Source: Pseudomonas tumuqii (lineage in GTDB: Bacteria; Pseudomonadota; Gammaproteobacteria; Pseudomonadales; Pseudomonadaceae). Taken from it: a stretch of DNA of 64,000 bases. Each line of letters opens with the position of its first letter. Within the stretch, counting starts at the first letter, position 1. Below the pieces are notes generated by a model that searched no databases, was not told the origin of the DNA, and saw only the letters and a list, made by a program, of their open reading frames with translations. The stretch is from contig NZ_JAAOJA010000004.1 in NCBI RefSeq assembly GCF_013184545.1, positions 186,001 to 250,000 on the forward strand, given 5' to 3'. Both the position numbers and the translations under genes were made by a program. Positions 8,243 to 17,597 of this stretch are shown piece by piece.

Positions 8243-8728
8243 CTAGTAGCGCTGCAGGGCACCATTCTCGATGCGCACGCGGTCGCCGACTCGCAGGTCG
8301 CCGATGCTTGGCTGGGTCAGGGTTTGATAGGAGCCGTCTTCCATGCGTACGGTTATCCGGTAGGCGCTGGCCGCCTGTTTGCGCTTCTCCAGCTGGTGGC
8401 CGATGTAGGCGCCGCCTGCCGCCCCGGCGATTGTCGCCGCCGTGTTGCCGCTGCCCGAGCCTACCTGGTGGCCCGCCACGCCGCCGATCACCGCGCCTGC
8501 CACTGAGCCCAGGCCGATGCCGGTTCCACCGACGCCCTGGTACTCCTGCGGGGCGCTGTCAATCGACTCCACTCGGCCGTAGCCGGAATAGATGCCGCCT
8601 GGTGCCGCGCTACCCTGGTAGGGATCCTGCGGATAGGGCGCAGCGGGCGGTGGCGTGGACATGCACGCGCTGAGCGTAAGGACACCGGCCAATCCGAGCA
8701 GGGGGCCGAATCTGTTGATTGTCGTCAT
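8243..8728 (-). CDS. Glycine-zipper (SlyB/PcpY-like) lipoprotein
   Basis: A 161-residue outer-membrane lipoprotein. The signal peptide ends in the lipobox LSAC (cysteine at about residue 22), followed by a proline-rich linker. A glycine-zipper 2TM segment runs over about residues 74-110 ('AGAVIGGVAGHQVGSGSG', 'IAGAAGGAYIGHQLEKR'). The C-terminal part carries 'YRITVRMEDGSYQTLTQP' and 'GDRVRIENGALQRY', as in related Pseudomonas lipoproteins. Probably envelope-stabilising. Single gene with AGAGGA before the start. Confidence 0.9.
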   Translation of the reverse strand: MTTINRFGPLLGLAGVLTLSACMSTPPPAAPYPQDPYQGSAAPGGIYSGYGRVESIDSAPQEYQGVGGTGIGLGSVAGAVIGGVAGHQVGSGSGNTAATIAGAAGGAYIGHQLEKRKQAASAYRITVRMEDGSYQTLTQPSIGDLRVGDRVRIENGALQRY

Positions 8729-8987
8729 AACCCATATCCTCTTGTGCTGCCTGTTGCCGGCAGCCTCTTGCTATTGACCACGGCCGAAGAGAAAAGTCCG
8801 CCAGGCAGCCCTGGATTCAGACTGGGCGCACAGCCACTTGCGGTCGGTGCGCCAGCGCACATGCGCTGCGGCGGCAGCGGCTGAGTGGCTCGGGCGTTGC
8901 TGCCGCTGCCGGACAAAACCCGCAACTTTGTGCAAGTGCCGGCGCCAGGCACGGCGCAGACTTGCGGCATCTACCGGGAGTCATCCG

Positions 8988-9887
8988 ATGAATCTGTCGT
9001 TGTACCTGTTGACCGTGCTGATCTGGGGCACCACCTGGATCGCCATCAAACTGCAGATGGGCGAGGTGGCGATTGTCGCCTCGATTGCCTATCGCTTCGC
9101 CCTGGCGGCGGCGCTGTTGTTTGCCGTGCTGCTGCTCAGTGGCCGCCTGCAGAAGCTCGATAGACGTGGCCAGGTGATCTGCCTGATCCAGGGACTGTGT
9201 CTGTTCTGCATCAACTTCCTGTGTTTCTACACCTCCAGTCAGTGGATCCCCAGCGGGTTGATCGCGGTGATTTTCTCCACGGCAACCTTGTGGAATGCGC
9301 TGAATGCCCGGCTGTTCCTCAAGCAGAAGATTGCCGCCAATGTACTGGCTGGCGGCGCCCTGGGGCTGGGCGGCCTCGGCCTGCTGTTCTGGCCGGAGCT
9401 GGCCGGCCATGCGGCCAGCCGGGAAACCCTGCTGGGCATCGGTTTGTCGCTGCTCGGTACCCTGTGCTTTTCCGCCGGCAATCTGCTCTCCAGCCTGCAG
9501 CAGAAGGCCGGCCTCAAGCCGCTGACCACCAATGCCTGGGGCATGCTCTACGGCGCCCTGATGCTGGTGGTGATCGGTCTGGTCAACGGCACGCCGTTCG
9601 CTTTCGAGTGGAGCACGCGCTATGTCGGTTCGCTGCTGTACCTGGCGATTCCCGGTTCGGTGATCGGCTTTACCGCCTACCTGACCCTGGTCGGGCGCAT
9701 GGGGCCGGAGCGGGCAGCCTACTGCACGGTGCTGTTCCCGGTGGTGGCGCTGAATATCTCGGTGTTCGTCGAAGGCTATCAGTGGACCGCGCCGGCGTTG
9801 TTCGGTCTGCTGCTGGTGATGCTCGGCAACGTGCTGGTGTTTCGCAAGCCGAAAGCCGTAGCGCGGCTGGCACGGGCTGCGGGCTGA
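8988..9887 (+). CDS. EamA/DMT-family inner-membrane transporter
   Basis: A 299-residue protein with ten predicted membrane segments in two EamA repeats (about 1-135 and 150-290). The first segment carries the family hallmark 'LIWGTTWIAIKLQMG'. Such proteins export amino acids or other metabolites; the substrate cannot be told. ATG at 8988 follows GGGAG; longer upstream frames have no ribosome site and no membrane character. Convergent with the phosphodiesterase gene. Confidence 0.92.
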   Translation: MNLSLYLLTVLIWGTTWIAIKLQMGEVAIVASIAYRFALAAALLFAVLLLSGRLQKLDRRGQVICLIQGLCLFCINFLCFYTSSQWIPSGLIAVIFSTATLWNALNARLFLKQKIAANVLAGGALGLGGLGLLFWPELAGHAASRETLLGIGLSLLGTLCFSAGNLLSSLQQKAGLKPLTTNAWGMLYGALMLVVIGLVNGTPFAFEWSTRYVGSLLYLAIPGSVIGFTAYLTLVGRMGPERAAYCTVLFPVVALNISVFVEGYQWTAPALFGLLLVMLGNVLVFRKPKAVARLARAAG

Positions 9888-9966
9888 ATGGCCAGAGGTG
9901 ACGAGCGTCTTTAGCTGTGGTACGCGCGGCACACCCTACGGGATGGCATGGCGTCTCCTGCGTGGG

Positions 9967-12381
9967 TCAATGCCAGGTTGACAGCGCTTCCCAGGCGCGG
10001 AAGCTGTCCCCGGGGAGCGGCTGGCTGATCGAGAAGCCTTGGGCGATGTCGCAGCCGAAGTTGCCTAGGCGGGTCAGGGTCTCTTGGTTTTCCACACCTT
10101 CGGCGACCACTTCGAGGTCGAGGTTGTGCGCCAGTTCGACGATCGAGCGCACGATCTTCGCCGAGTCATCGTCGTCGCTGAGCATGCGGGTGACGAAGGA
10201 CTGGTCGATCTTCAGCGAGTCCACCGGCAGCTTCTGCAGGTAGGCCAGCGAGGAGTAGCCGGTGCCGAAGTCGTCGATGGTCAGCCGGCTGTCGAGGTTT
10301 CGCAGTTGGGTCAGGGTCGCCAGCGCCGCCACCGGATCTTCCATCAGTGCGCTTTCGGTCAGTTCGAATTCGATCCAGTTCGGCTGCGCGCCCCAGGTGG
10401 CGAAGGCGCCGCGAATCCGCTCGATCAGCTTGGGATCGCGCAGATCGTGCGCCGACAGGTTGACCGAGACCGGTCGATGGTCGCCTTCCTGGTGCCAGGC
10501 GTAGCTCTGGCCCAGCGCCGCGTCGAGCACCCAGTAGGTGAGTGGGGTAATCAGCCCGGTATTTTCGGCCAGCTTGATGAAATCGTTGGGCGGCAGCAGG
10601 CCGTGCTGCGGATGCTGCCAGCGCACCAGGGCTTCACTGCCGCAGACCTTGTTGGTGGCGATCTGCAGCTTCGGCTGGTAGTACAACCGCAGCTGGTTGC
10701 CTTCGATCGCCCGGCGCAGCTCGCTCATCAGGGTCAGGTGCTGGGCGCATTCGCGATCCAGGCCGCCGTGGAACAGCGCATAGCCGCTGCTGGAACGCTT
10801 GGCCTGGTCCATGGCACTGCCGGAGCGGCGGATCAGCGCATCCGCATCGGTGCCGTGACCGGGGTAGAGGGCGATACCGATGCTGGCGCGGGCGTCGAGG
10901 TAAAGCCCGGACAGGTCGATCGGTTCGTACAGCGCCACCAGGATTTTCTGCGCCAGCTGCGAGGCCTGTTCGGCACCGCCGCTGGGCATCAGCACGGCGT
11001 ATTCGCACTCGCCGATCCGCGCCACCGCGTTGCTCGCGCCCACCGCCTGGACCAGGCGGGCGGCGATGGCTTGTTGCAGGCGGTCACCCTCGCGATAGCC
11101 GAGGGTTTCGTTGAGTTCCTGGTTGCGCCCGACCTCCAGTTGCAACAGGCCGAGTGCCCAGTGCTCCTGTTTGGCCGCGCTGATCGCGTTCTCCAGCAGT
11201 TCGCGCAGGCGCAGGCGGTTGGGCAGGCCGGTCAGCTCGTCGGTATAAGCCATGCGCCTGATGGTCGCTTCGGCCTGCAGCGCCCGAGCCCGGGTGCGCA
11301 GGGTGGCGATGCCGAAACCGAGGTCGTTGGCGGTGGCCAGCAGCAGGTCGACTTCCTGCTCGTCGAAGGCGTCGCCCTCGGCGGCCGTGATCACCAGCTT
11401 GCCGATCAGCACCTCTTCGACCCGCAGCGGCAGCACGATGGCCGCGCCAATGTCGTGCTCGATGGCGACGTCTTTTAGCGCTTCTAGCGGTTCATCGAGG
11501 AGGTTGCGGATGACCAGTGGCCGGCCGGCCGTGAGCTCGGCATCGAATTGCTGGATGTAGGCCTTGCCCTCGGCGCTGCCGGCCCAGGCCTCGACACGCG
11601 CAAGGTAACCGTGATCGTCGCCGGCGTAGGCGACCTGGCGTTCCGGTTCGGTGGGGTCTTCCTGGAGGTAGGCGACCCAGGCCAGGCGGTAGCCGCATTC
11701 GGCCACCAGGACCCGGCAGACTTCCTTGAGCAACGAGAGCTCGTTGATGGCGTGGATCAGTGCATGGTTGACCGCCACCCGCGTCGACAGGGCGCGGTTG
11801 AGGCGCTGGATCTCCTGCTCGGCCTGGGCACGCCGCGCCTTGCTGCGCAGGGCCTGGAGGCCAAACGCCAGGTCCTCGGCGGCCTCGCTCAGCAGCTCCA
11901 GCTCCTGGGGGCCGAAGGCATCGGGGTCCGGGGCGCCGATGCCGATGGCACCGAAGATCTCGCCCTCGACCCGTAGCGGCAGCGATAGAAACGAGGCGAT
12001 TCCGTGCTTGATCGCGCCCTCGCGCCAGGGCCGGGTGTGGGTGTCGGTCAGCAGATTGCGCGTCAGGCCCGGTTGGCCGGTGCGGATCGCCGTGCCGGTG
12101 GTGGCGCGACCGCGTTCGTCATCGGCCCAGGAGATGTTCAGCGAATCGATGTAGGCCTGTTCGACCCCGGCGTGGGCAACCGGGGTGACCGTCTTCGCCG
12201 CGTCCTGCTCGGCGCGGCCGACCCAGGCCATGCGGTAACCGGCCTGCTCGACGATCACCCGGCAGATCTCCTGGAGCAGGGTTGCTTCGTCTTCGGCGCG
12301 CAGCAGTGCCCGGTTGCAGCCACTCAGGGTGCGCAACGCGCGGTTCAGGCATTGATGCTCTTGGCGGGTAGGCACTGACAT
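9967..12381 (-). CDS. Tandem GAF - GGDEF (degenerate) - EAL protein, predicted c-di-GMP phosphodiesterase
   Basis: An 804-residue cytoplasmic protein. Two GAF domains come first (about 25-165 and 190-345), similar to each other ('CRVIVEQAGYRMAWV' and 'CRVLVAECGYRLAWV'). A GGDEF domain follows (about 375-530), whose signature reads GECEY at 457-461 and so cannot be a normal cyclase. A C-terminal EAL domain (about 545-795) has EAL at 583-585, VNLS, ELTES, DDFGTG, LKID and EGVE all present. It should hydrolyse c-di-GMP in response to a ligand or redox signal sensed by the GAFs. Start at 12381 follows GGAGG. Relevant to alginate, because Alg44 in this window needs c-di-GMP. Confidence 0.93.
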   Translation of the reverse strand: MSVPTRQEHQCLNRALRTLSGCNRALLRAEDEATLLQEICRVIVEQAGYRMAWVGRAEQDAAKTVTPVAHAGVEQAYIDSLNISWADDERGRATTGTAIRTGQPGLTRNLLTDTHTRPWREGAIKHGIASFLSLPLRVEGEIFGAIGIGAPDPDAFGPQELELLSEAAEDLAFGLQALRSKARRAQAEQEIQRLNRALSTRVAVNHALIHAINELSLLKEVCRVLVAECGYRLAWVAYLQEDPTEPERQVAYAGDDHGYLARVEAWAGSAEGKAYIQQFDAELTAGRPLVIRNLLDEPLEALKDVAIEHDIGAAIVLPLRVEEVLIGKLVITAAEGDAFDEQEVDLLLATANDLGFGIATLRTRARALQAEATIRRMAYTDELTGLPNRLRLRELLENAISAAKQEHWALGLLQLEVGRNQELNETLGYREGDRLQQAIAARLVQAVGASNAVARIGECEYAVLMPSGGAEQASQLAQKILVALYEPIDLSGLYLDARASIGIALYPGHGTDADALIRRSGSAMDQAKRSSSGYALFHGGLDRECAQHLTLMSELRRAIEGNQLRLYYQPKLQIATNKVCGSEALVRWQHPQHGLLPPNDFIKLAENTGLITPLTYWVLDAALGQSYAWHQEGDHRPVSVNLSAHDLRDPKLIERIRGAFATWGAQPNWIEFELTESALMEDPVAALATLTQLRNLDSRLTIDDFGTGYSSLAYLQKLPVDSLKIDQSFVTRMLSDDDDSAKIVRSIVELAHNLDLEVVAEGVENQETLTRLGNFGCDIAQGFSISQPLPGDSFRAWEALSTWH

Positions 12382-12609
12382 GGTTCGCCTCCGACTCATG
12401 CACGACCTGCATTGAGTATAAAACCAATAGTCGCTTGCGGGGCGCGGCACTGCCTGGCATGCGCTTATGCGCTGCGCTCGAGCCGATAGCGGATCACGCC
12501 TGGCCGTATGCCAGGAATTGCCCACGTACCATGGCGGGCTTGGCTCTGTCGCCAATTTGACCGGCTTCCGGGCCGCGCGCTCACGACGCCGGGCGGCGTT
12601 TTATCCGCC

Positions 12610-12645
12610 GCTGTTGCCGCGCCGAGGCGATCGCGCGGCAACAGC
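12610..12645 (-). terminator. Hairpin after the cupin gene
   Basis: GCTGTTGCCGCGC (12610-12622) and its exact reverse complement (12633-12645) form a 13-bp stem with a 10-base loop just beyond the cupin stop codon. It lacks a clear T run, so it may be an mRNA-stabilising or weak termination structure. Confidence 0.45.
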
Positions 12646-12661
12646 CTGGCGTGCCACGACG

Positions 12662-13141
12662 CTACTGGTTTCTCGGGTCGTCCGCCGGGTCCAGGTAACT
12701 GATGCCCCAGGGGCCGGTCCCATGCAACTGAACCACGACTTCCTGGTCCTTGGTGGCTGCGAACATAGGCATCCCTGCGGGGATGATCAGGGTGTCGCCT
12801 GGCTGGTAGGCCTTGGCCTGGGCGGCGTCGAACTTGTCGCCGTTGGCGAAATAGAAGGTGCCCGAGATGACGGTTACCCGTTCGGTCACCGGATGGGTAT
12901 GCACGCCGATGTTCGAGTTGGCCGGCACCTTCAAGCGGAAGGTAAAGGGCTCGGCAGTTTTCAGATCGCCCTCGATCACGGCGATCATCGCACCGGGTCC
13001 CACCGACGGCGCGGCGACCCATTCGAGTTCGGCGGGCGTGGCGGTAATCAGCGCCGCCGGCTCGGCCCAGGCGGCAGATGCCATGAGCGATCCGCTCAAC
13101 AATGCCAGTGGAATAACGACGCTTTTGAGTGGGCTCATCAT
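12662..13141 (-). CDS. Exported cupin-domain protein
   Basis: A 159-residue protein with an N-terminal signal peptide ('VIPLALLSGSLMASAAWAEP', cleavage probably after AWA) and one cupin barrel. Metal-site residues appear in 'GVHTHPVTERVTVISG' and the second cupin motif around 'YQPGDTLIIPAGMPMF'. Probably a periplasmic metal-dependent enzyme or binding protein; substrate unknown. AAGGAG lies close before the double ATG at 13141/13138. A longer reading to 13318 would lose the signal peptide position and is rejected. Confidence 0.88.
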   Translation of the reverse strand: MMSPLKSVVIPLALLSGSLMASAAWAEPAALITATPAELEWVAAPSVGPGAMIAVIEGDLKTAEPFTFRLKVPANSNIGVHTHPVTERVTVISGTFYFANGDKFDAAQAKAYQPGDTLIIPAGMPMFAATKDQEVVVQLHGTGPWGISYLDPADDPRNQ

Positions 13142-13366
13142 GGTCTCCTTTCGCTCGGCTCGAGCAACGCTGGGTCGACAACCCGCGCAGCGGCTGCTTG
13201 CACAAGTAAAGCGAAGACTCTGGCACTGTGCTGGCCGTGAGCGCCAGACAGCATGACGCTGCGCGATAGGCTGATATCCATGACGATAGTCGAGGGACGT
13301 ACACGCGATTATGCCCATTTGGAACAGGCTTAAAACAACCGGGTATGGCCGCCGGCCCTGCGTGCC

Positions 13367-14014
13367 TCAGGGCGCGGCCAGGCAGGCCGCGCCGGCCGTC
13401 GTCGCCCGGCGCAGGCGGGCCATGACCTGGCCCGCGGTTACCGCCGAGGCGCTGGTCAGCGGGCAACCCGCGCGGACCAGCGCCTCGGCGACCCAGGTAT
13501 TGCAGGTATAGAGCAGGGTGTAACTGCCCTCGGCCTGGTAGAAGCGGCTCTCGGCATACTGGCCCGGGCCGAGTACCAGCAAGGTGCCCTGCGCCGAGCG
13601 GGCGAAGCGCGCGGCGACGAAGCCGAGCAGTTGCCGGTAGCCATGCTCGGCCAGCCGTACCTCGATGAGTTCGCGGCCGGCGAACTGCCGCCGAGGGTCT
13701 CCGGCGATCTTGATCACATGCAACGCGCTGGCGGTCGGCCAGAACAACGCCTGCAGCGTCTGGCCCAAGGTGGGTTGCGCGGCGCGGTAGAACGCCTCGT
13801 CGCCCCAGCCGAGTTCGATGAAGTCGCCGTCGTCGAACGTCTCGGCCAATCCGGGGAGGACTTCGAGCAAGTCGGCGCGGGCGATCACCAGCCCGGTATG
13901 CAGGCCGTGATTGACCACATGGACGCTCCGCCACTCGCCCGCGGGCGCAGGCGGGGCCGGCGCGGTGGCGCAGCCGAACAGCATCAGGCTCAGGGCCAGC
14001 AGTGCGATGCGCAT
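13367..14014 (-). CDS. DUF2459 (TIGR02117) lipoprotein
   Basis: A 215-residue protein with a short lipoprotein signal (lipobox LFGC, cysteine at residue 15) and the DUF2459 domain: 'VHVVNHGLHTGLVI', 'FIELGWGDEAFYRA', 'LHVIKIAGDP' and 'YTLLYTCNTWVAEALVRAGCP'. The conserved His and Cys suggest a papain-like or NlpC-like fold, but no activity is established. Single gene; its ribosome site is weak. Confidence 0.85.
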   Translation of the reverse strand: MRIALLALSLMLFGCATAPAPPAPAGEWRSVHVVNHGLHTGLVIARADLLEVLPGLAETFDDGDFIELGWGDEAFYRAAQPTLGQTLQALFWPTASALHVIKIAGDPRRQFAGRELIEVRLAEHGYRQLLGFVAARFARSAQGTLLVLGPGQYAESRFYQAEGSYTLLYTCNTWVAEALVRAGCPLTSASAVTAGQVMARLRRATTAGAACLAAP

Positions 14015-14104
14015 ACGCGATGGCCTATTGAGCGGCTGATGGGAAAGGCACTCTAGTCAGCATAGAAGCTGCTGTGGTTGACCGCGTGGCCCTCGGCAGG
14101 CGTG

Positions 14105-14509
14105 CTAACGCTGCCTGGGGAAAATCCGCGCGGAGAACAACACGTGGGCGAACAGCGGGTAGCACAGGTAATGCAGGGCGAGGAGCAGGATGCCCATCGG
14201 GCTGGGCTCGTCCTTGAGCGCCATCATGGCCAGCAGGCCGAGATAGAGCAGCCCCAGGACGCCGCCATAGAGCCAGACCAGGTGTCGCCGTTCGCTGGGC
14301 AGTGGCGCGCGGCGCTGGCGAGCGGCAAACCAGAGGGCCATGGCCGCGGCGACCGTGGCGGCAATCAGCAGGGTGGTCAGCAGGCCGCCGAGTCTGACGA
14401 AGGTGCGCAGCAGCAGATTGAGCACGATCACCGCCGCCACGCCCGCCAGGGCCAGGCGGGCCATGGACACGGCGGCAGGGCTTGGCGTCAGATCGGTCGA
14501 GGGCTGCAT
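14105..14509 (-). CDS. Small inner-membrane protein of unknown function
   Basis: A 134-residue hydrophobic protein with four likely membrane segments (about residues 17-37, 42-62, 76-96 and 105-125). Family not recognised. Its ATG directly follows the TGA of the SDR gene upstream (TGAATG), so the two are translationally coupled and probably work together on a membrane-associated substrate. Confidence 0.75.
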   Translation of the reverse strand: MQPSTDLTPSPAAVSMARLALAGVAAVIVLNLLLRTFVRLGGLLTTLLIAATVAAAMALWFAARQRRAPLPSERRHLVWLYGGVLGLLYLGLLAMMALKDEPSPMGILLLALHYLCYPLFAHVLFSARIFPRQR

Positions 14510-15340
14510 TCAGAGGCTCCGGTTCAGCACGAAGCGTTTTTTCAGTACAGCCTCGAGCAGGCTTTTCGGCAACAGTGCCGCCATCAGCGGCAGGGCACGG
14601 CTGCCATTGCCCAGGCGCAGCAGGCGCGGGCGCTTGCCGCGTTGCACGGCGGCGAGCAGGTCGCGGGCGAAGTGGCTGGCGGGTGTGGGGTTGTCCTGGG
14701 AGGCGCGGGCACGGGCGCGAATCCCCTCGCGGATCGGCCACCAGGGCGAGGCCTCATCGAGCAACTGCTCGGCCTGCTGGCTGGCATTGGCGCCGAAGCT
14801 GGAGGCAATGGCACCGGGCTGCACCTCCATCACCTCGATGGCGAAGGGTGCCAGCTCCAGACGGAGGGCATCGGAGAGGGCATGCACCGCGGCTTTCGAG
14901 GCGCAGTAGGCGCCGGCGAAGGGGGTGACCAGAACCCCGGAGACGCTGCCGATATTCACCACCAGGCCCTTGTTGCGCCGCAGCAGGGGAAACAACGCCC
15001 GGGTCACGCCGACGATGGCGAACACATTGGTCTCGAACTGCCGGCGCATGGCCTCGACGCCGCCATCGAGCAGCGGCCCCATGGCGCCGTAACCGGCGTT
15101 GTTGATCAGCACGTCCAGGCCGCCGATCTCCGCCTGCATGCGTTCGGCCAGTCGGCCCAGGCCCAGGCCGTCGTTGACGTCCAGTTGCACCGCGGTAAAC
15201 CCGGCCGCGCCGAGGGTGGCGAGGTCGGTCTCCTTGCGGGCTGTGGCCCACACCTGATAACCGGCCTGTTTGAAGGCGTCGGCCAGGGCGCGGCCGATGC
15301 CGCTGGAGCATCCGGTGATCAGGACGGTGGGCTGGGTCAT
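14510..15340 (-). CDS. SDR-family oxidoreductase
   Basis: A 276-residue short-chain dehydrogenase. It has TGCSSGIG (about residues 9-16), NNAG, a catalytic Ser in 'NIGSVSG' and YCASK in the active site. A C-terminal extension of about 60 residues, with a hydrophobic patch, resembles the retinol-dehydrogenase/DltE-like branch that reduces lipid-like substrates. AAGGA precedes the ATG. Coupled to the small membrane protein gene downstream. Confidence 0.9.
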   Translation of the reverse strand: MTQPTVLITGCSSGIGRALADAFKQAGYQVWATARKETDLATLGAAGFTAVQLDVNDGLGLGRLAERMQAEIGGLDVLINNAGYGAMGPLLDGGVEAMRRQFETNVFAIVGVTRALFPLLRRNKGLVVNIGSVSGVLVTPFAGAYCASKAAVHALSDALRLELAPFAIEVMEVQPGAIASSFGANASQQAEQLLDEASPWWPIREGIRARARASQDNPTPASHFARDLLAAVQRGKRPRLLRLGNGSRALPLMAALLPKSLLEAVLKKRFVLNRSL

Positions 15341-15371
15341 GCGGGCATCCTTGTGGGGTTGAGAGGGTGGA

Positions 15372-15836
15372 TCAGCGACTGAAACTGCCTTGCAGGCGTT
15401 CGGCGCGGAACTCCAGGGTGCTGGCGCGATAGCCGCTGCGCAGGGTCGGCAGGGGCAGGCAGTCCTGCCAGGTGGCGCCGGGCAGCAGTTCGCCGGGGCC
15501 GCTGTAGCGGGGCGATTCGTAGAGGCGTTCGGCGAGGTTGACGCTGTCGCCGGGGCGGTAGGCGGCGATCTGCCAGCGCAGTTCGAGCAGCGCGGCACTG
15601 CTGCCGTTCTGCAGGGTCAGGGCCAGCGGGCGATTGGCCGGGCAGTTTTGCGGGTCGTAGACCAGGCGTAATTGCAGATGCGCCAGGTGACGCGTCTCGC
15701 GGCTTTCCTGCCAGAGCACCCAGCTGGCCACCAGGCCCAGGCCGATCAGCGCGACGAGGGAGATAGGCAGGGCTTTGCTCGGGTAGCGGATCAGCAGGAT
15801 CAGCCAGCTCAGAACCAGTATCGCGCCGAATAACAT
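15372..15836 (-). CDS. Small membrane-anchored protein, function unknown
   Basis: A 154-residue protein with two N-terminal membrane segments (about 1-17 and 20-40) followed by a soluble domain of about 110 residues with 'LRLVYDPQNCPANRPLALTL'. Relatives in Pseudomonas are loosely called multidrug transporters, a label not supported by the sequence. It lies between the alginate operon terminator and the SDR gene, and 31 bases separate it from the SDR start, so co-transcription with the SDR is likely. Confidence 0.75.
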   Translation of the reverse strand: MLFGAILVLSWLILLIRYPSKALPISLVALIGLGLVASWVLWQESRETRHLAHLQLRLVYDPQNCPANRPLALTLQNGSSAALLELRWQIAAYRPGDSVNLAERLYESPRYSGPGELLPGATWQDCLPLPTLRSGYRASTLEFRAERLQGSFSR

Positions 15837-15924
15837 AGGGGGTGGGCCTTGGTGGACAACACAGGACCTTATCCTACACAAGGCTGGGGCGACATGCGCC
15901 GTGCTGGCGCAGGCCGGAAACAGC

Positions 15925-15958
15925 AACGCCGACCCTTGCTGTGGCAAGGGCCGGCGTT
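15925..15958 (-). terminator. Terminator of the alginate operon
   Basis: A long hairpin 26 bases beyond the algA stop. AACGCCG/CGGCGTT and CCCTTGC/GCAAGGG pair with a single internal mismatch and a four-base loop. On the minus strand it is followed by a modest T-containing run. Position and strength fit a transcription terminator for algA. Confidence 0.7.
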
Positions 15959-15983
15959 TGTTTGCTGCGGGGTTAAGGTCGAC

Positions 15984-17423
15984 TCAGCGGGCGGCGATGC
16001 TCAGCGGGGCAGCCTCACTGCGGCCGTAGACGTCTTCCAGGCGTTCGATGTCGTCTTCGCCGAGGTAGCTGCCCGATTGCACCTCGATGATTTCCAGGGG
16101 GATCTTGCCGGGGTTGCTCAGGCGGTGCACCGCGGTCATCGGAATGTAGGTGGACTGGTTTTCGGTAAGCAGGAACACATTTTCGCCACAGGTCACCTCG
16201 GCGGTGCCGGAGACCACGATCCAGTGTTCGGCACGGTGGTGGTGCATCTGCAAGGACAGGGTGGCGCCCGGTTTGACCGAGATATGCTTGACCTGGAAGC
16301 GCCCGCCCATGTCCACCGAGTCGTAGGAGCCCCACGGCCGGTAGACCTCGCAATGGTTCTGGGTTTCGCTGCGGCCTTGCTCATTGAGTTGGTTGACCAC
16401 GGTCTTGACGTCCTGCACGTGGTCGCGGTGGGCGATCATCATGGCGTCCTTGGTTTCCACCACCACGATGTCGTCCAGGCCGATCACCGAGACCAGCTTG
16501 CCGTTGCCGTGCACCAGGCAATTGCGGCTGTTGTGCACCATGACATCGCCCTTGGTGACGTTGCCGTTGTTGTCCTTTTCGTGCACGTCCCAGATCGACG
16601 ACCAGCTGCCGACGTCGTTCCAGCCGGCATCGAGCGGTACCACGCAGGCGCGGGTGGTCTTTTCCATCACCGAGTAGTCGATCGAGTTGTCCGGGCAGCA
16701 CTCGAAGGTGGCGGCGTCGATATTGATGACGTCACCCTCGACCTCGCTGCGCTCAAGTGCCAGCAGGCAGGTGTCGTAGATGTCGGCGTCGTGTTTCTTC
16801 AGCTCCTCCAGGTAGCGGCTGGCGCGGAACAGGAACATGCCGCTGTTCCAGAAGTAGTCACCCGAGGCGACGAATTCACGGGCGCGGGCTTCATCGGGTT
16901 TCTCGACGAAAGACTGCACGCGAATCACGCCTTCAGGCAACGCCGCGTCGGCCACCGACTTGATGTAGCCATAGCCGGTTTCCGGACGGATGGCGGGGAT
17001 GCCGAACAGCACCATCTCGCCTTTTTCGGCGGCCTTGCTGGCCAGCGCCAGGGCGTTCTCGAAGGCTTGCTGGTTCTCGAGCACATGGTCGGCGGGGAGG
17101 ATCAGCAGCAGTTCGTCACGGCCTTCGGCGAGCAGCTTCATGGCGGCGATGGCCACCGCTGGCGCGGTGTTGCGGCCGAAGGGTTCGAGCAGGATCGCCT
17201 GGGTGGCCAGCTGCTGGGTGTGCAGTTGTTCCTGGACGATAAAGCGGTGTTCCTTGTTGCATACCAGTACCGGCGCCTGCATGCCGTCGAAGGCCAGGCG
17301 CTTGATGGTTTGCTGGAACAGGGTGTCTTCACCGGTGAGGGCGAGGAACTGCTTGGGGTACTGCTTGCGCGAGAGGGGCCAAAGACGCGAGCCGCTGCCG
17401 CCGGAAAGAATTACTGGAATCAT
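15984..17423 (-). CDS. algA: AlgA, mannose-1-phosphate guanylyltransferase / mannose-6-phosphate isomerase
   Basis: A 479-residue bifunctional cytoplasmic enzyme that isomerises fructose-6-phosphate to mannose-6-phosphate and makes GDP-mannose from mannose-1-phosphate, the first and third steps of alginate precursor synthesis. The nucleotidyltransferase motif 'GGSGSRLWPLSRKQYPKQF' sits near the N-terminus. The cupin isomerase site 'QMHHHRAEHW' is at 392-401. Start ATG at 17423 follows GGAG. Last gene of the operon, separated from algF by 174 bases that contain small hairpins. Confidence 0.98.
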   Translation of the reverse strand: MIPVILSGGSGSRLWPLSRKQYPKQFLALTGEDTLFQQTIKRLAFDGMQAPVLVCNKEHRFIVQEQLHTQQLATQAILLEPFGRNTAPAVAIAAMKLLAEGRDELLLILPADHVLENQQAFENALALASKAAEKGEMVLFGIPAIRPETGYGYIKSVADAALPEGVIRVQSFVEKPDEARAREFVASGDYFWNSGMFLFRASRYLEELKKHDADIYDTCLLALERSEVEGDVINIDAATFECCPDNSIDYSVMEKTTRACVVPLDAGWNDVGSWSSIWDVHEKDNNGNVTKGDVMVHNSRNCLVHGNGKLVSVIGLDDIVVVETKDAMMIAHRDHVQDVKTVVNQLNEQGRSETQNHCEVYRPWGSYDSVDMGGRFQVKHISVKPGATLSLQMHHHRAEHWIVVSGTAEVTCGENVFLLTENQSTYIPMTAVHRLSNPGKIPLEIIEVQSGSYLGEDDIERLEDVYGRSEAAPLSIAAR

Positions 17424-17597
17424 GTTGGTACTCCTAAAGCGTTTATGCATTTGGTTGGACGTGTCCCGCCCGTTGGCGGGTTTGCCCGGTTACCCAGGCT
17501 GAACGAACAGCTCTGGGGGCATCACTCCAAAACGCCTCCTCATGAAGGCGCTGTTTGCATGTCGGTCTATTGCCGATCTTGGCTGTTGTCCGGGTGT

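Noticed and set aside
10084..11478. Plus-strand frame inside the phosphodiesterase gene
   Set aside because: Antisense shadow of the GGDEF-EAL coding sequence.
17424..17597. Small hairpin near 17533-17550 as a full terminator between algF and algA
   Set aside because: Stem of only five pairs with an eight-base loop; at most a weak attenuator, and algA is expected in the same transcript.
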